Positions 17,670 through 26,544 of a stretch of 64,000 bases of DNA are shown one piece after another (position 1 is the first letter of the stretch; every line of letters starts with the position of its first letter). Origin of the DNA: JACVRW01 sp963803245 (GTDB taxonomy: Bacteria; Actinomycetota; Thermoleophilia; Solirubrobacterales; Thermoleophilaceae); NCBI GenBank assembly GCA_963803245.1, contig CAWDLI010000018.1:1-64000 (forward strand), read 5' to 3'. The position numbers were made by a program, and so were the translations under genes. The notes under the pieces are model-generated. The model was given only the letters and a program-made list of their open reading frames with translations. It made no database searches and was not told the DNA's origin.

Positions 17670-19175
17670 ATGCACAAGCTCTCCAAGCTCCGAATCGGCG
17701 CTCTCTGCGCTTCCTTGCTGGTACTCGGGGGGGTATCCGCGCCGTCCCCCGCCGACACCTTCGAGGCCGCCGTGCGCCCGAACGTTGTCATTCTCATGAC
17801 AGACGACCAGACGCTGCGATCCATGCGAGCGCTGCCACGGATGAGGGCTCTCATCGGAGACGCCGGTGCCACCTTCACCCATGCCTTCGTGAACAACCCT
17901 CGGTGTTGTCCGTCGCGGACGACGTTCCTGACCGGCCAGTACTCCCACAACCACGGGGTGCTCACAAACGGCCCGCCGACCGGGGGGTGGGCAGGCCTAC
18001 GAGGATCGTCCAACTGGCTCCCGACGTGGCTACAGCAGGCCGGTTATCACACCGTCCACGTCGGGAAGTTCCTGAACACCTACGGCCGCGACGACCCCCT
18101 CGAGCTGCCGCCGGGTTGGGACGAGTGGTACGCCACGGTGGACCCGACCACATACCGGTACTACGGCTACACGGTGAACGAGAACGGGAGCCTGCGCACC
18201 TACGGGCGCGACGGCGATCCGCGTTGGTATGCAACCGACTTCACTGCCAGGCGCTCGGCTGCCATCGTCACCCGCCTCGCACCGTCTCCGCAGCCGTTCT
18301 TCCTGTCCGTCGCCTTCCTGGCGCCCCATACCGGCGCGCCCCGCGAGCCGGGTGATCCGGCAGGCATCGGCACACCTGCTGTGGCCCCTCGCCACCGCGG
18401 TCGCTTCGCTGGGGCACCGCTCCCCCTCGGGGGCAGCTTCAACGAGGACGACGTGTCGGACAAACCACCCGGGGTACGCCGTCCGCGCCTCGGGGCGCGC
18501 ACCGTCGGGGACATCGAAGCGCTCTACCGCCAGCGCCTCGAGTCGCTCGTCGCGGTCGACGAGGCCGTCGAGACGATCGTCAACGCCCTGGATGCGACCG
18601 GGGAGCTCGACCGCACTTTGATCGTCTTCACATCGGACAACGGGTACCTAGCGGGCGAGCACCGCATGAGCCACGGAAAGGCCCAGGTGTATGAACCGGC
18701 GATCCGGGTGCCGCTGATGATGCGCGGCCCCGGCGTTCCCGGGCTCGCCAGACGCGGCCAGCTCGTGACCAACGCGGACCTCGCGCCCACCATCCTCGAC
18801 GCGGCGTGGGCTGTGCCCGGTCGCGTGCAGGATGGCCGTTCCCTCTTGCCGCTGGCACGGGACCCGGCCCTCGGGCGCGACCGCGCCCTGCTGATCGAGA
18901 TCGGCAGGGGCACCGGCCTCGCGACCACGGCCGTCCGCACCCGCCGCTGGCTCTATGCGGAACGCGCCGGCGGCGCCAGGGAGCTCTACGACCTTCGCGC
19001 CGACCCGGATGAGCTGAGAAACCTGGGCGCCGCCCGGTCGCACGCACGAGTGCGTATGGGGCTGGCCCGCACACTCGCAGCCCTGGAGCGCTGCCGCGGC
19101 TCGACGTGCCGGCAACCGCTGTCCCTCAGCGGTCGCTCGCGCCGGCCTCGGGCGCTGCTACGCGCGATCCGTTAG
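17670..19175 (+). CDS. Secreted type I sulfatase
   Basis: A 501-residue protein with a signal peptide (RIGALCASLLVLGGVSAPSP) and complete sulfatase features: PNVVILMTDDQTL for calcium ligands, the FGly signature NNPRCCPSRTTFLTGQYSHN in which Cys79 would be oxidised to formylglycine, and IVFTSDNGYLAGEHRMSHGK. The C-terminal ELYDLRADPDELRNL segment is standard for the family. It needs a formylglycine-generating enzyme, not encoded in this window. It likely hydrolyses sulfate esters outside the cell; the organic substrate is not predictable. An upstream in-frame start at 17619 is possible. It ends 6 bases before the next gene's ATG, so the two may be co-transcribed. Confidence 0.9.
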   Translation: MHKLSKLRIGALCASLLVLGGVSAPSPADTFEAAVRPNVVILMTDDQTLRSMRALPRMRALIGDAGATFTHAFVNNPRCCPSRTTFLTGQYSHNHGVLTNGPPTGGWAGLRGSSNWLPTWLQQAGYHTVHVGKFLNTYGRDDPLELPPGWDEWYATVDPTTYRYYGYTVNENGSLRTYGRDGDPRWYATDFTARRSAAIVTRLAPSPQPFFLSVAFLAPHTGAPREPGDPAGIGTPAVAPRHRGRFAGAPLPLGGSFNEDDVSDKPPGVRRPRLGARTVGDIEALYRQRLESLVAVDEAVETIVNALDATGELDRTLIVFTSDNGYLAGEHRMSHGKAQVYEPAIRVPLMMRGPGVPGLARRGQLVTNADLAPTILDAAWAVPGRVQDGRSLLPLARDPALGRDRALLIEIGRGTGLATTAVRTRRWLYAERAGGARELYDLRADPDELRNLGAARSHARVRMGLARTLAALERCRGSTCRQPLSLSGRSRRPRALLRAIR

Positions 19176-19181
19176 CCGGGC

Positions 19182-21284
19182 ATGAGCCGCCGCGTGAGCC
19201 TTGCCCTCGCAGCCCTCGCGGTGCCGTTGCTGCTCGCCGGGCTGGCGGCCACGTACGTGAAGGTCGAGCTCGCGGACCCCGAGCCGTTCGCCGACCGGGC
19301 GGTGGCCGCCCTCCGGTCGAGCGAGGTACGGCAGGCGATAGCCGAGCAGGTGGCCGTGGAGATGGTGGAGCGCGGGTCCCCCGACCTGGTGGCTTCGCGG
19401 CCACTCGTGCTCACGGGCGTGGAGGCGGTGCTCGAGACCGACGAGTTCGCGCGCGTCTTGCGGCGGACCGCGATCGCCGCCCACGAGCTGCTCCTGCACG
19501 GCGACCGGGACGTGATCGTGGAGCTGCGGGAGGGCACTGAGCTGCTCATCCCCGCGGTCAGGAGCGTGTCCCCGGAAGTGGCCGGGCAGATCCCCACGGA
19601 TCTCAATCCGCGCATTGCCGCCATCCGGGGGTCCGACGCGGCCACATCGCTGGTGCGCTTGGCCGACGCGGCGAATGCGGCGGCCGTCCCGCTGCTGGTC
19701 ACGGCTATCGCCCTCCTGACGCTGTCGGTGGGGCTCGCCCCGGATCGCCGCCGGGCGGCGGCATCGGCCGGGCTGATGCTCGCCGCCGGCACCGCCGCCG
19801 CGCTCGTGGCGACCACGGCGTTGAGGGCACAGGTGGTGTCCCACGCTCACGGCATCGGTGCCCTTTCCGATGACGAGGCAAGATCGGCCGCCGGAGCCTC
19901 GTGGGACGCGCTCGCCGGCGATCTAGAGAGCTGGTTCGCGGTGACGGGAATCGGCGGACTCGCGATCAGCGTGAGCGCTCTTCTGGTCGAGGCCCGGCTC
20001 GACCGGCACGCGGCGCTGCGGAGCGCGGCAGACCTCGTGGCCGGTGGTGGGCTCCCGCGCTCTGTGAGGATTCTTCGCGGGCTCGGGCTCTCCGCCATTG
20101 GAGCCCTGATCCTGCTCGAAGCCGACCCTGTGTTCACCCTGGCGGCGATCGCGCTCGGAGGCACGCTGGTCCTCCTCGGCCTCAGCGAGGCTCTGTCGGT
20201 CACGAGCGCGGCGGCGGTTCGACCGCCGGTCGACCGGCGCCGGCGGCGCGCGGTCGTCACGGCCGGCGCACTTGCGCTTGCCGCGATCGGGGCTGCCACA
20301 GCCGTGATCCTGATCGGGCGGGGCGACCCCCCGGCACCGCCCTCAGCCGGCGAGATCAACGCGTGCAATGGCGCCGCGGCGCTCTGCGACCGGCGCCTTG
20401 ACCAGGTTGTCCTGCCCGGGACCCACAACTCGATGTCCGCCGCAGACCGGCCCGGCTGGTACTTCGCGAACCAGATCAGGCCGATTCCCCGCCAGCTACG
20501 AGACGGAATCCGCCTGCTGATGATCGATCCGCACTACGGCGTCGAGGACTCGGAAGGACGGGTGCGCACGGATCTGCGGGCCGAGGGGACCAACCGCAAC
20601 CGGGTGGCCGGCCGCCTGGGCGTACGGGCGGTCGAGGTCGCCGAACGGCTGGCCGGCAGGCTCGGCCTCGTCCCTGCGGAGGGTGAACGAGCCGTCTACC
20701 TCTGCCACACCCTCTGCGAGCTCGGCGCCGAGCGGATGGCCGCGACACTGGACGAGATCCGCGGCTTCCTCGAGCGCAATCCCTCGGAGGTACTGATCGT
20801 GATCGTGGAATCGAGTGTGGATCCCGCCGAGGTGGAGCGAGAGTTCGAGGAGGCCGATCTCGAGCCCTACCTTGCGGTCCTCGAGCGCGGGCGAGCGCTT
20901 CCCACGCTGCGCCGGATGATCGCGTCCGGGCGGCGCGTGGTCGTTTTCGACGAGGGGGACGGCGGAGCCGAGGACTGGTACCAGCCCGAGTTTCTCTTCG
21001 TCAAGGACACACCCATCCGGTCCGTGCTGAGCTCCCCCGGGTCGTGCGAGCCGGGCCGCGGCGCGCCCGACAGTCCGCTCCTGCTGCTGAACCACTGGGT
21101 CGACCGCTTTCCTCCCTCTCCCAGCGCGAACCGCAGGATCTCGGACCGCGAGAGCCTGCTGACCCGGGTGCGCAGTTGCCGCCGGAGGCGCGGGGCCATG
21201 CCGAACCTGATCGCTGTGGACTTCTATGGGTCGGGCGCGGTCCTGCGGTTCGCACGAGAGCTCAACATGGCACCGGCCGGTTGA
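19182..21284 (+). CDS. Membrane protein with C-terminal PI-PLC-like phosphodiesterase domain
   Basis: A 700-residue protein. The N-terminus has one membrane anchor (LALAALAVPLLLAGLAATYV) and a helical domain, followed by about five to six further hydrophobic helices between residues 165 and 385. After a proline-rich linker comes a PLC-like TIM-barrel region: LDQVVLPGTHNSMSAADRPG near residues 404-423 with a candidate catalytic His, RLLMIDPHYGVED near 443, YLCHTLCELG near 505, and EVLIVIVESSVDP. These match bacterial PLC-like phosphodiesterases. Action on phospholipids or glycerophosphodiesters at the outer face of the membrane is inference. It follows the sulfatase after 6 bases. Confidence 0.75.
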   Translation: MSRRVSLALAALAVPLLLAGLAATYVKVELADPEPFADRAVAALRSSEVRQAIAEQVAVEMVERGSPDLVASRPLVLTGVEAVLETDEFARVLRRTAIAAHELLLHGDRDVIVELREGTELLIPAVRSVSPEVAGQIPTDLNPRIAAIRGSDAATSLVRLADAANAAAVPLLVTAIALLTLSVGLAPDRRRAAASAGLMLAAGTAAALVATTALRAQVVSHAHGIGALSDDEARSAAGASWDALAGDLESWFAVTGIGGLAISVSALLVEARLDRHAALRSAADLVAGGGLPRSVRILRGLGLSAIGALILLEADPVFTLAAIALGGTLVLLGLSEALSVTSAAAVRPPVDRRRRRAVVTAGALALAAIGAATAVILIGRGDPPAPPSAGEINACNGAAALCDRRLDQVVLPGTHNSMSAADRPGWYFANQIRPIPRQLRDGIRLLMIDPHYGVEDSEGRVRTDLRAEGTNRNRVAGRLGVRAVEVAERLAGRLGLVPAEGERAVYLCHTLCELGAERMAATLDEIRGFLERNPSEVLIVIVESSVDPAEVEREFEEADLEPYLAVLERGRALPTLRRMIASGRRVVVFDEGDGGAEDWYQPEFLFVKDTPIRSVLSSPGSCEPGRGAPDSPLLLLNHWVDRFPPSPSANRRISDRESLLTRVRSCRRRRGAMPNLIAVDFYGSGAVLRFARELNMAPAG

Positions 21285-21308
21285 TTCGCCGGGGCCCCCT
21301 CAATCGAG

Positions 21309-21992
21309 TCAGCCGAGGTAGATCATGCCGCCGAAGCGGCACTTGCCCGCTTGACCGAGGACGCTCGCGCCCGCGTACAACTGCCCACCGAGGAGCTCCG
21401 TGCCATCAGGCGCAACCGCGGTGCCCGCCTCTCCCTGCGCGAACACTGGCGTGCCCGCGACTGCCTGAGCCCGCACCAGGGCGGCGGTTTCCCCGATCTG
21501 GAACGCTGCGTCGTCGTCTACGCCATCCACGGCGGAGCCGTTCTGGTTCGTCTGGATGACGATCTCCGCCACGTGATCGGCGCCGTCGACACGACAGCGC
21601 GCCGTGAGCGTGAACGGGCCTGTCGTGGCGAGGCCCGCCGAGCCCCCTGGGTCGAGGCTCAGCGCGTCCAACCTGCGAACGCTCACGCCCGCGATCGAGT
21701 CAGCCGACTCCGCGCTCTTCACCTTCTTGAACTTGGAGGCATCGAGCACCTCCTCCTTGACGGCGTTGTAGCCGACCGAGTCCTTCAGCATCAGCGTGCC
21801 CTTGAGCGATCGCCCGCGCAAGTCGCTCTGCGTCAAGGAGCGGTTGCGGACGTCGGCGCCCGTGAGCGAGCCGTTCTTCACGTTCGCCCCGGTGATCGTC
21901 AGGGCATAGGCGGTACCGCTCAGCGCGGCGAACAGCGCGATTGCGGCGAGAACGAGCGCCGGCGATGGCCGCCGGCGCAGAATGCGCATCAT
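21309..21992 (-). CDS. Exported protein of unknown function
   Basis: A 227-residue protein with a basic N-terminus and signal/anchor helix (SPALVLAAIALFAALSGTAY). It then has a repeated short motif: ITGANVKNGSLTGADVRNRS and TQSDLRGRSLKGTLM, reminiscent of pentapeptide-like coils, followed by a beta-rich region. Similar architectures are frequent in genomes of Thermoleophilia-type actinobacteria, as far as I recall, without known function. Two cysteines (TARCRVD and GKCRFGG) may pair. It is convergent with the PLC-like gene, 24 bases apart. Confidence 0.75.
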   Translation of the reverse strand: MMRILRRRPSPALVLAAIALFAALSGTAYALTITGANVKNGSLTGADVRNRSLTQSDLRGRSLKGTLMLKDSVGYNAVKEEVLDASKFKKVKSAESADSIAGVSVRRLDALSLDPGGSAGLATTGPFTLTARCRVDGADHVAEIVIQTNQNGSAVDGVDDDAAFQIGETAALVRAQAVAGTPVFAQGEAGTAVAPDGTELLGGQLYAGASVLGQAGKCRFGGMIYLG

Positions 21993-22186
21993 CGTTGCTA
22001 CCTCCGGTAATCAGGTCGTTGGCTAGCGCGTGTGACTCTGGGGCGGCCGCGCCTCATCGCCAAACACTCCCCTTTCAGTAGCGATTCGCTGGAGTCACGG
22101 ACTTGTCCGAGAGGTGACAGGGCGCGTGATTTGTGGCGGTCTCGCTGGGAGATTTGAAGGTCCGACCAACGACTAGGAGCGAGACG

Positions 22187-22378
22187 ATGCACTTGTTTGG
22201 TCGCAAGCGGAATGACCCGATGCTCGCCGAGCGCTGCCCGCAGTGCCACGAGCCCATCCCCGACGGAGCGGTGGAGTGCAAGATGTGTGGAGTTGAGCTG
22301 AGCGGGCCCCGCGAAGCGCCGAGCGGCACGGCACATGACCCTCGTCAGGAGACCGGGAGGCACCGCCGGACCGCGTAG
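22187..22378 (+). CDS. Small zinc-ribbon protein
   Basis: A 63-residue protein with an AGGAG site 7 bases before ATG 22187. Two CxxC knuckles (AERCPQCHEPIPDGAVECKM-CG) form a rubredoxin-like zinc ribbon; the tail is basic and polar. Function unknown; such proteins often bind nucleic acid or act as adaptor modules. Its 3' end overlaps the convergent integrase gene by 34 bases, which marks the likely left boundary of the integrated element. Confidence 0.7.
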   Translation: MHLFGRKRNDPMLAERCPQCHEPIPDGAVECKMCGVELSGPREAPSGTAHDPRQETGRHRRTA

Positions 22379-23610
22379 CGAGTCCTTCGGTGGGTCACCC
22401 GCCGGATCGCGACCGGTGGGCTTCGCCAGAAGCAACCAGGTCGCCCCGTCATTTGCGGTTGACCAACGTAAATGGCAGGGTGCCTCGACGGGAGGACGAG
22501 CGGCTCCCCAATCTCGTCATCGAGGAGGTGGATGTAGGTGGCGAGAGTGAAAGCCGCCGAATGGTGCCCGAGCCACCTCTGCACCTGCTTGGCATTCGAA
22601 CCTCGAGCGAACAACAGCGAGGCGCAGGTATGCCGGAAGGTATGGAAGCCTGCCCACGGGGCGCCGACCTCCTCGGCGACTGGCCGAAGAACTCGGCGCC
22701 GCATGTTGGAAGGGCGAAGCGGCGTCCCTGCCGCGGAAGGAAATACAAGATCCTCCTCGCCGGCCCGCGACGCGGTCCCGCGGCGAGCACGCAGCTCGAG
22801 GACTACCTCGTGCGACAGTGGGATTTCTCGGCGCGCGTGCCGCGACTTTGGCGGATGAATCCGTCCGCGCACCCACGCCCGGCGGACCTTCACGTGCGGG
22901 GTCGAGCCCTGGAGATGGAGGTGCCGCCACTGCAGGGCGACCGACTCGGAGATCCGTAGTCCGGTGGACGCCATCAGCTCGAAGAACAGTCGGTGCTTCG
23001 GGTCGACGCACGCCAGGAAGGCCGCAAGTTGCTGCCGAGTGAGGGGATGGACCTCTTCGGCCTCGAGTTGCTCAACGTCGGGCCGGTGTGGCAAGGATGC
23101 GTCGCGCGCGGGGTTGTGGCGTATCAGCCCCTCCCTGACGGCTGTTGAGAGGCAGGCGCTCACGACGCTGACGGCATTGCGGACGGTCGAGTCCGATAGC
23201 GGTCGTCCGGCGCGAGTTCGCTCCTCGCACAGCCAGCCGACAAACCGACCAACGTCGCTCGGCGTGATCTGCGCAAGAGTTCGCTGGTTAAGCCGTTGGT
23301 CGAAGAACGGGAGGGCGTAGAGCCTCAGCAGGATCCGGTAGTCCTCGCGGGTGGATTCCCTAAACCCTCGGCGGCGGCCTTGATAGCGGTCGATCCAGTC
23401 CTCGGCGTACTCGCGGAACCGAATCCGACTAGCCTCGTGGAACTCGCCTCGCGCGATGTCGGCCTGTCGCGCCGATTTGAGGGCGCGCGCGGCCGCCAGC
23501 GTCCGTGTGGTCTCCCGTTTCTGCTCTCCGGCAAGGCGATAGGCGACGACGTATCTGCTGCCGCGCTTGTAGATGCCCGGGTGTCGCGTCCTCTCGAGTT
23601 TTGCGCTCAT
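22345..23610 (-). CDS. Tyrosine-type site-specific recombinase (phage-like integrase)
   Basis: A 421-residue integrase. It has an N-terminal arm-binding-like region (RHPGIYKRGSRYVVAYRLAG), a SAM-like core-binding domain (YAEDWIDRYQG through TLAQITPSDVGRFVGWLCEE) and the catalytic domain with Arg in ELMASTGLRISESVALQWRH, the His/Arg box in GFHTFRHTCASLLFARG, WLGHHS and the nucleophile tyrosine in TLATYIHLLDD. The last 50 residues or so after the tyrosine motif are not typical of the family and run into the end of the zinc-ribbon gene, as if the reading frame passes from the element into flanking DNA. It would catalyse integration and excision of the island to its right. Confidence 0.93.
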   Translation of the reverse strand: MSAKLERTRHPGIYKRGSRYVVAYRLAGEQKRETTRTLAAARALKSARQADIARGEFHEASRIRFREYAEDWIDRYQGRRRGFRESTREDYRILLRLYALPFFDQRLNQRTLAQITPSDVGRFVGWLCEERTRAGRPLSDSTVRNAVSVVSACLSTAVREGLIRHNPARDASLPHRPDVEQLEAEEVHPLTRQQLAAFLACVDPKHRLFFELMASTGLRISESVALQWRHLHLQGSTPHVKVRRAWVRGRIHPPKSRHARREIPLSHEVVLELRARRGTASRAGEEDLVFPSAAGTPLRPSNMRRRVLRPVAEEVGAPWAGFHTFRHTCASLLFARGSNAKQVQRWLGHHSAAFTLATYIHLLDDEIGEPLVLPSRHPAIYVGQPQMTGRPGCFWRSPPVAIRRVTHRRTRYAVRRCLPVS

Positions 23611-23749
23611 CACCGCCCACCCTGACGTCTTCCACGCCCCGCCGCTAGGCCCATCTGACCGCCTGTTACGTGACCCGGGCGTCCGGCGCCATGTCGCATC
23701 ACGACTGGTCTCGCAGCCTGGGTGGCAACGGCGTGGTAACTGCTCGCGG

Positions 23750-24041
23750 TCACCCGGGCGTCGCAGAGTCAAGGTAGGCGTCGAGCTCCGTCCGGCGGAA
23801 CAACAGGCGTCGACCCGTCGCGCCGATGCGGCAAACGACCCTGCGACACAAGCTCGTAGATGCGCGCGGGCCTGCACGCGAGATGTCCGGCTGCGTCGCC
23901 GACTCCGATCCACGGCTCTGACCCGAACTGCGGCCCGAGGTTGCGAGCGACGCACGCGGCCAACGCCTCGACGAACTCCGCTGACATCGGCACGACCAAG
24001 TGCGGAGGGGTCCGCTCGTCTTGAGAAGGCCGGCAGATCAT
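23750..24041 (-). pseudogene. Excisionase-like HTH protein, frameshifted near 23815
   Basis: The frame gives SEPWIGVGDAAGHLACRPAR then IYELVSQGRLPHRRDG, the MerR-like/HTH_17 fold of excisionases and small DNA-binding proteins. Right after RRDG the frame changes; the expected C-terminal strand and helix continue in another frame as RLLFRRTELDAYLDSATPG with a stop at 23750. ATG 24041 or ATG 23987 are possible starts. The position 140 bases upstream of the integrase fits a recombination directionality or control role, which is inference. Confidence 0.65.
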
Positions 24042-24051
24042 GCAGTCGGTC

Positions 24052-24570
24052 TCAGGGAGTCCCGTACCACCGACCAGCCGCGCGCAGCAGGTCAACCAAC
24101 CTCCGATTGTCGTCCTGCGCCGACTCGCGTCGGGTTTCCGCGGCCCGACGACGTGAGCGCGCCGCGTCCGCCGCCCGCACAGTTGCCAGTTCGCCCCCAC
24201 GCTCGGGCGCGCGAAGCGCCGACTCGGCGATCTCCTCGACCTCGATCACGAAACCCTCGAGCATCTCGATGAGGCTCCGGTAAGCGAGGGTCACGTCCGT
24301 CCACTCCGGGAGCGTCTCACGAGCCTCGTATTCCCATACCTCGCGCCACCAGACGTGGTAGGCGCGCGCGGCCAGGGCGACGGCATCCGAGTGCGGAACG
24401 TGCCCAGCGAGAAGTGCGGCTTGAAGCCACTCACTCGAGAAGCCGCCAACCAGGGCGTCTAGGGGATCGCCATACAGCTCGTCGGGTTCACAAGACGTAG
24501 CAAAACCAGGGCAATGCGCCGCTAGAGACGCGGCTCCCGCCCGGGACATCATGGTGCAGTACTCATCCAT
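24052..24570 (-). CDS. Unrecognised element protein, helical
   Basis: A 172-residue soluble protein. The middle is rich in aromatic residues (AARAYHVWWREVWEYEARET), and the C-terminal third is a long charged helix (ADAARSRRRAAETRRESAQD) with coiled-coil potential. No family is recognised. The ATG at 24570 overlaps the stop of the preceding reading frame (ATGA), implying co-translation within the element. Confidence 0.55.
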   Translation of the reverse strand: MDEYCTMMSRAGAASLAAHCPGFATSCEPDELYGDPLDALVGGFSSEWLQAALLAGHVPHSDAVALAARAYHVWWREVWEYEARETLPEWTDVTLAYRSLIEMLEGFVIEVEEIAESALRAPERGGELATVRAADAARSRRRAAETRRESAQDDNRRLVDLLRAAGRWYGTP

Positions 24571-24820
24571 AGAAGGTCCTCTCGATCTCGATCTCGTCGG
24601 CCGCCCGCCTGCAGCACGCCCCAAGCGGGCACCCTGTCGTCTGTTGCCAAAGGCTGCCTCTGGGTCTTCCGACGGCCGAACAGCGCCTCGAGTTCGGCCG
24701 CGTGCCGGTCCAGCACCGAGCGAACGATGTGCGCTTCACGCTCGGCTTATCCATGCCTCGGCAGGTTGCGAGGCGCTCCCTGGGCGCGATCGTGTCGTCA
24801 GGCGGCGTTCGGAACACCAT
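24563..24820 (-). CDS. Small element protein, reading frame doubtful
   Basis: The open frame ends ADEIEIERTFYG with its stop overlapping the next gene's start, which looks genuine. The central part, however, looks better coded in a second frame (EREAHIVRSVLDRHAAELEA, then LFGRRKTQ), judging by third-position GC. Two compensating shifts would be needed to join them. I therefore give the locus rather than a firm protein. No family recognised. Confidence 0.35.
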   Translation of the reverse strand: MVFRTPPDDTIAPRERLATCRGMDKPSVKRTSFARCWTGTRPNSRRCSAVGRPRGSLWQQTTGCPLGACCRRAADEIEIERTFYG

Positions 24821-25055
24821 CCGCTCTCCCAGCAGCAGAGCAGTCAGGGCAGTAGTCGCTCAGCGGATATCCGCCCTGCTCGTCCTCCTGCTCTGCCCAG
24901 TCTGCGGGCTTGGTCGTTAGCCAGCCCGCGGGCGGGGGCAGGGTGTCGGTGTCGCGATCGGCGGGGACCGCGGAGCAGCCACACGCGTCACAGACATAGG
25001 CAAGCTCGCAGCCGAGCTCTTGGGCATGTGCGGGGCACAGTGACCTAACGCTCAT
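24798..25055 (-). CDS. Small cysteine-rich element protein
   Basis: An 85-residue protein with three cysteine clusters: SLCPAHAQELGCELAYVCDA-CGC near the N-terminus and YCPDCSAAGR near the C-terminus. This pattern suggests one or two zinc sites. The start is at 25055. Function unknown; it overlaps the next reading frame by 23 bases, in keeping with the compact packing of element genes. Confidence 0.5.
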   Translation of the reverse strand: MSVRSLCPAHAQELGCELAYVCDACGCSAVPADRDTDTLPPPAGWLTTKPADWAEQEDEQGGYPLSDYCPDCSAAGRADGVPNAA

Positions 25056-25116
25056 ACAGGCACCTCGTCGATGAAAATGGCGGGTTGACGGCTTCGGTGG
25101 GGCAGTGGCATGTGGG

Positions 25117-25431
25117 TCATGCCGGCGCCCGTCTGCCTTTGCGCCTACGCCCGAATTCGGCTTCCATCGCGAGCGAGGGGCGATAGAAGATCCTCTCCCG
25201 GTCGGCGCAGCGCACGCATAGAGCCTCGAGCGGCTCGTGTCGGTAGACCATCTCGCCCCCGCGCCGAAGGACCGTCCGACATGCTGGGCGGGCGCAACAC
25301 GTATCCCGCGACACCGGTGTCAGCCACCACCGCCCGGCCGAGCTACCTGAACCCCTGGCCTCCTTCTGTGAGCGCTCGCGAGCGACCTTCGTCGTCCTTC
25401 TGCGCTCACGCTGTTGAACCCCATCCGACAT
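25117..25431 (-). CDS. Small basic protein with a possible zinc site
   Basis: A 104-residue, arginine-rich protein. The central part has DTCCARPACRTVLRRGGE and later ALCVRCADRERIFY, giving CxxxxC and CxxC pairs that may bind zinc and nucleic acid. The start at ATG 25431 removes a longer, poorly coded N-terminal extension. No family recognised. Confidence 0.45.
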   Translation of the reverse strand: MSDGVQQRERRRTTKVARERSQKEARGSGSSAGRWWLTPVSRDTCCARPACRTVLRRGGEMVYRHEPLEALCVRCADRERIFYRPSLAMEAEFGRRRKGRRAPA

Positions 25432-25851
25432 ACCTCCCAATGCATCCAGGCAGGGCGAGGGCACCCTCCTACGGGCCACGCCCCAACTATTCGATCTCCC
25501 GCGCCTCTCCGCGACCCTGTCGACGCGGCCCCTGATCCTTCGCGGGGCGGCGTCGGCGACTCACCGTGGTTGGGCACGTATCCAACGTCGCGCCGGCTTG
25601 CGAAGTCGAAGCCGGCTCCCACGGGCACACACGGGTTCTTTCCGCCGGGCTACCGGCCGTGCGCGGGGCTAGGCTGGCTCTTCACCCCTTGAACGCATCA
25701 GGGTGAGATTGGCGACCGAACCGGGCAACGACCCGGTCGGCGTCGTTTCGGCCGCGACATGCGTGTACGGTCCGGGACAATAGGTTTCCGCGGGCTTGAT
25801 AGCGGCCCGATGCAGAGATCGGCGGACGTGGCGCGCCCGTGCCGATCATCA
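25432..25851. other. Gene-free stretch inside the element with one hairpin
   Basis: No convincing coding frame is visible. A hairpin ACCGGG-CAACGA-CCCGGT (about 25722-25739, with flanking CG pairs) lies between the two gene groups and could end transcription of the genes read leftward from 26850. Confidence 0.35.
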
Positions 25852-26490
25852 TCACTCCGAAGGCCGTGTCGGAATATCCCCATCGTCGATGAGAACCATC
25901 AGCCGCGAGCCACCGATGTATTCGACGAAGCCCACAGCTCCCGACGCGAACTCGACTGGCCGGTCCTCTGGGAGAAGCGGCAGCTCGTAGTCCTCGACCG
26001 TCACTTCCGCCCTGAGTCGCCCTCCGCCGGCGATCAGCCGCGAAACCTTCCCCACCCCATATTCCGTTTCAGCCGTTTCCCCCTTGACTGGCTGGGCGGG
26101 CACACGCTCGGAACGGCCCAGGACAGCATCAACAGGACCGTTCTCGTCGAGCAGGCCGGCCTCGGAGAGGATTTTGCAGTGCCGAATCAAGGCCGCCCAG
26201 TCGCTTGAGGACATCGCCGTTTCGGGCTCATACGGACGCGAGCTGAGGGCTTCAACTTCGCCCTGCGACAGCAACTTTCTTTCCGCCAGGTAGCGGAGCT
26301 GCGCCATCTCCAAAACGAGGTCGATGGACCCAACCCGTTCGTACGTCCACCAGCCCCAAGGACGGAATCCTGGAGGGTCGCCGCTGGTCAAGACCTTCCG
26401 GTGGCGCTCCCATGCCCGCCTCCGCGCGTCATGGCTCGCGAACACCGAGCCGCGCGGGTCGGGGCCGCCCGAGAGCTCGAACTCTTCCAA
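25852..26490 (-). CDS. Element protein, member of a tandem paralogous pair (long form)
   Basis: A 212-residue protein with a TTG start at 26490, the only usual start codon in frame after the previous gene's TAG. Its N-terminal 55 residues (LEEFELSGGPDPRGSVFASH, RRAWERHRKVL, RPWGWWTYERVGS) repeat the pattern of the neighbouring gene at 26545-26850. The middle is helical (SSSDWAALIRHCKILSEAGL) and the C-terminal 70 residues are beta-rich (RPVEFASGAVGFVEYIGGSR). No family recognised. It is in the same frame as its paralogue, separated by one TAG and 18 codons. Confidence 0.6.
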   Translation of the reverse strand: MEEFELSGGPDPRGSVFASHDARRRAWERHRKVLTSGDPPGFRPWGWWTYERVGSIDLVLEMAQLRYLAERKLLSQGEVEALSSRPYEPETAMSSSDWAALIRHCKILSEAGLLDENGPVDAVLGRSERVPAQPVKGETAETEYGVGKVSRLIAGGGRLRAEVTVEDYELPLLPEDRPVEFASGAVGFVEYIGGSRLMVLIDDGDIPTRPSE

Positions 26491-26544
26491 CGGTGTGAGG
26501 GTCCCGCAGCCGGCGTCATCTCGCCGTCCCCGCGAACGGCTGCG

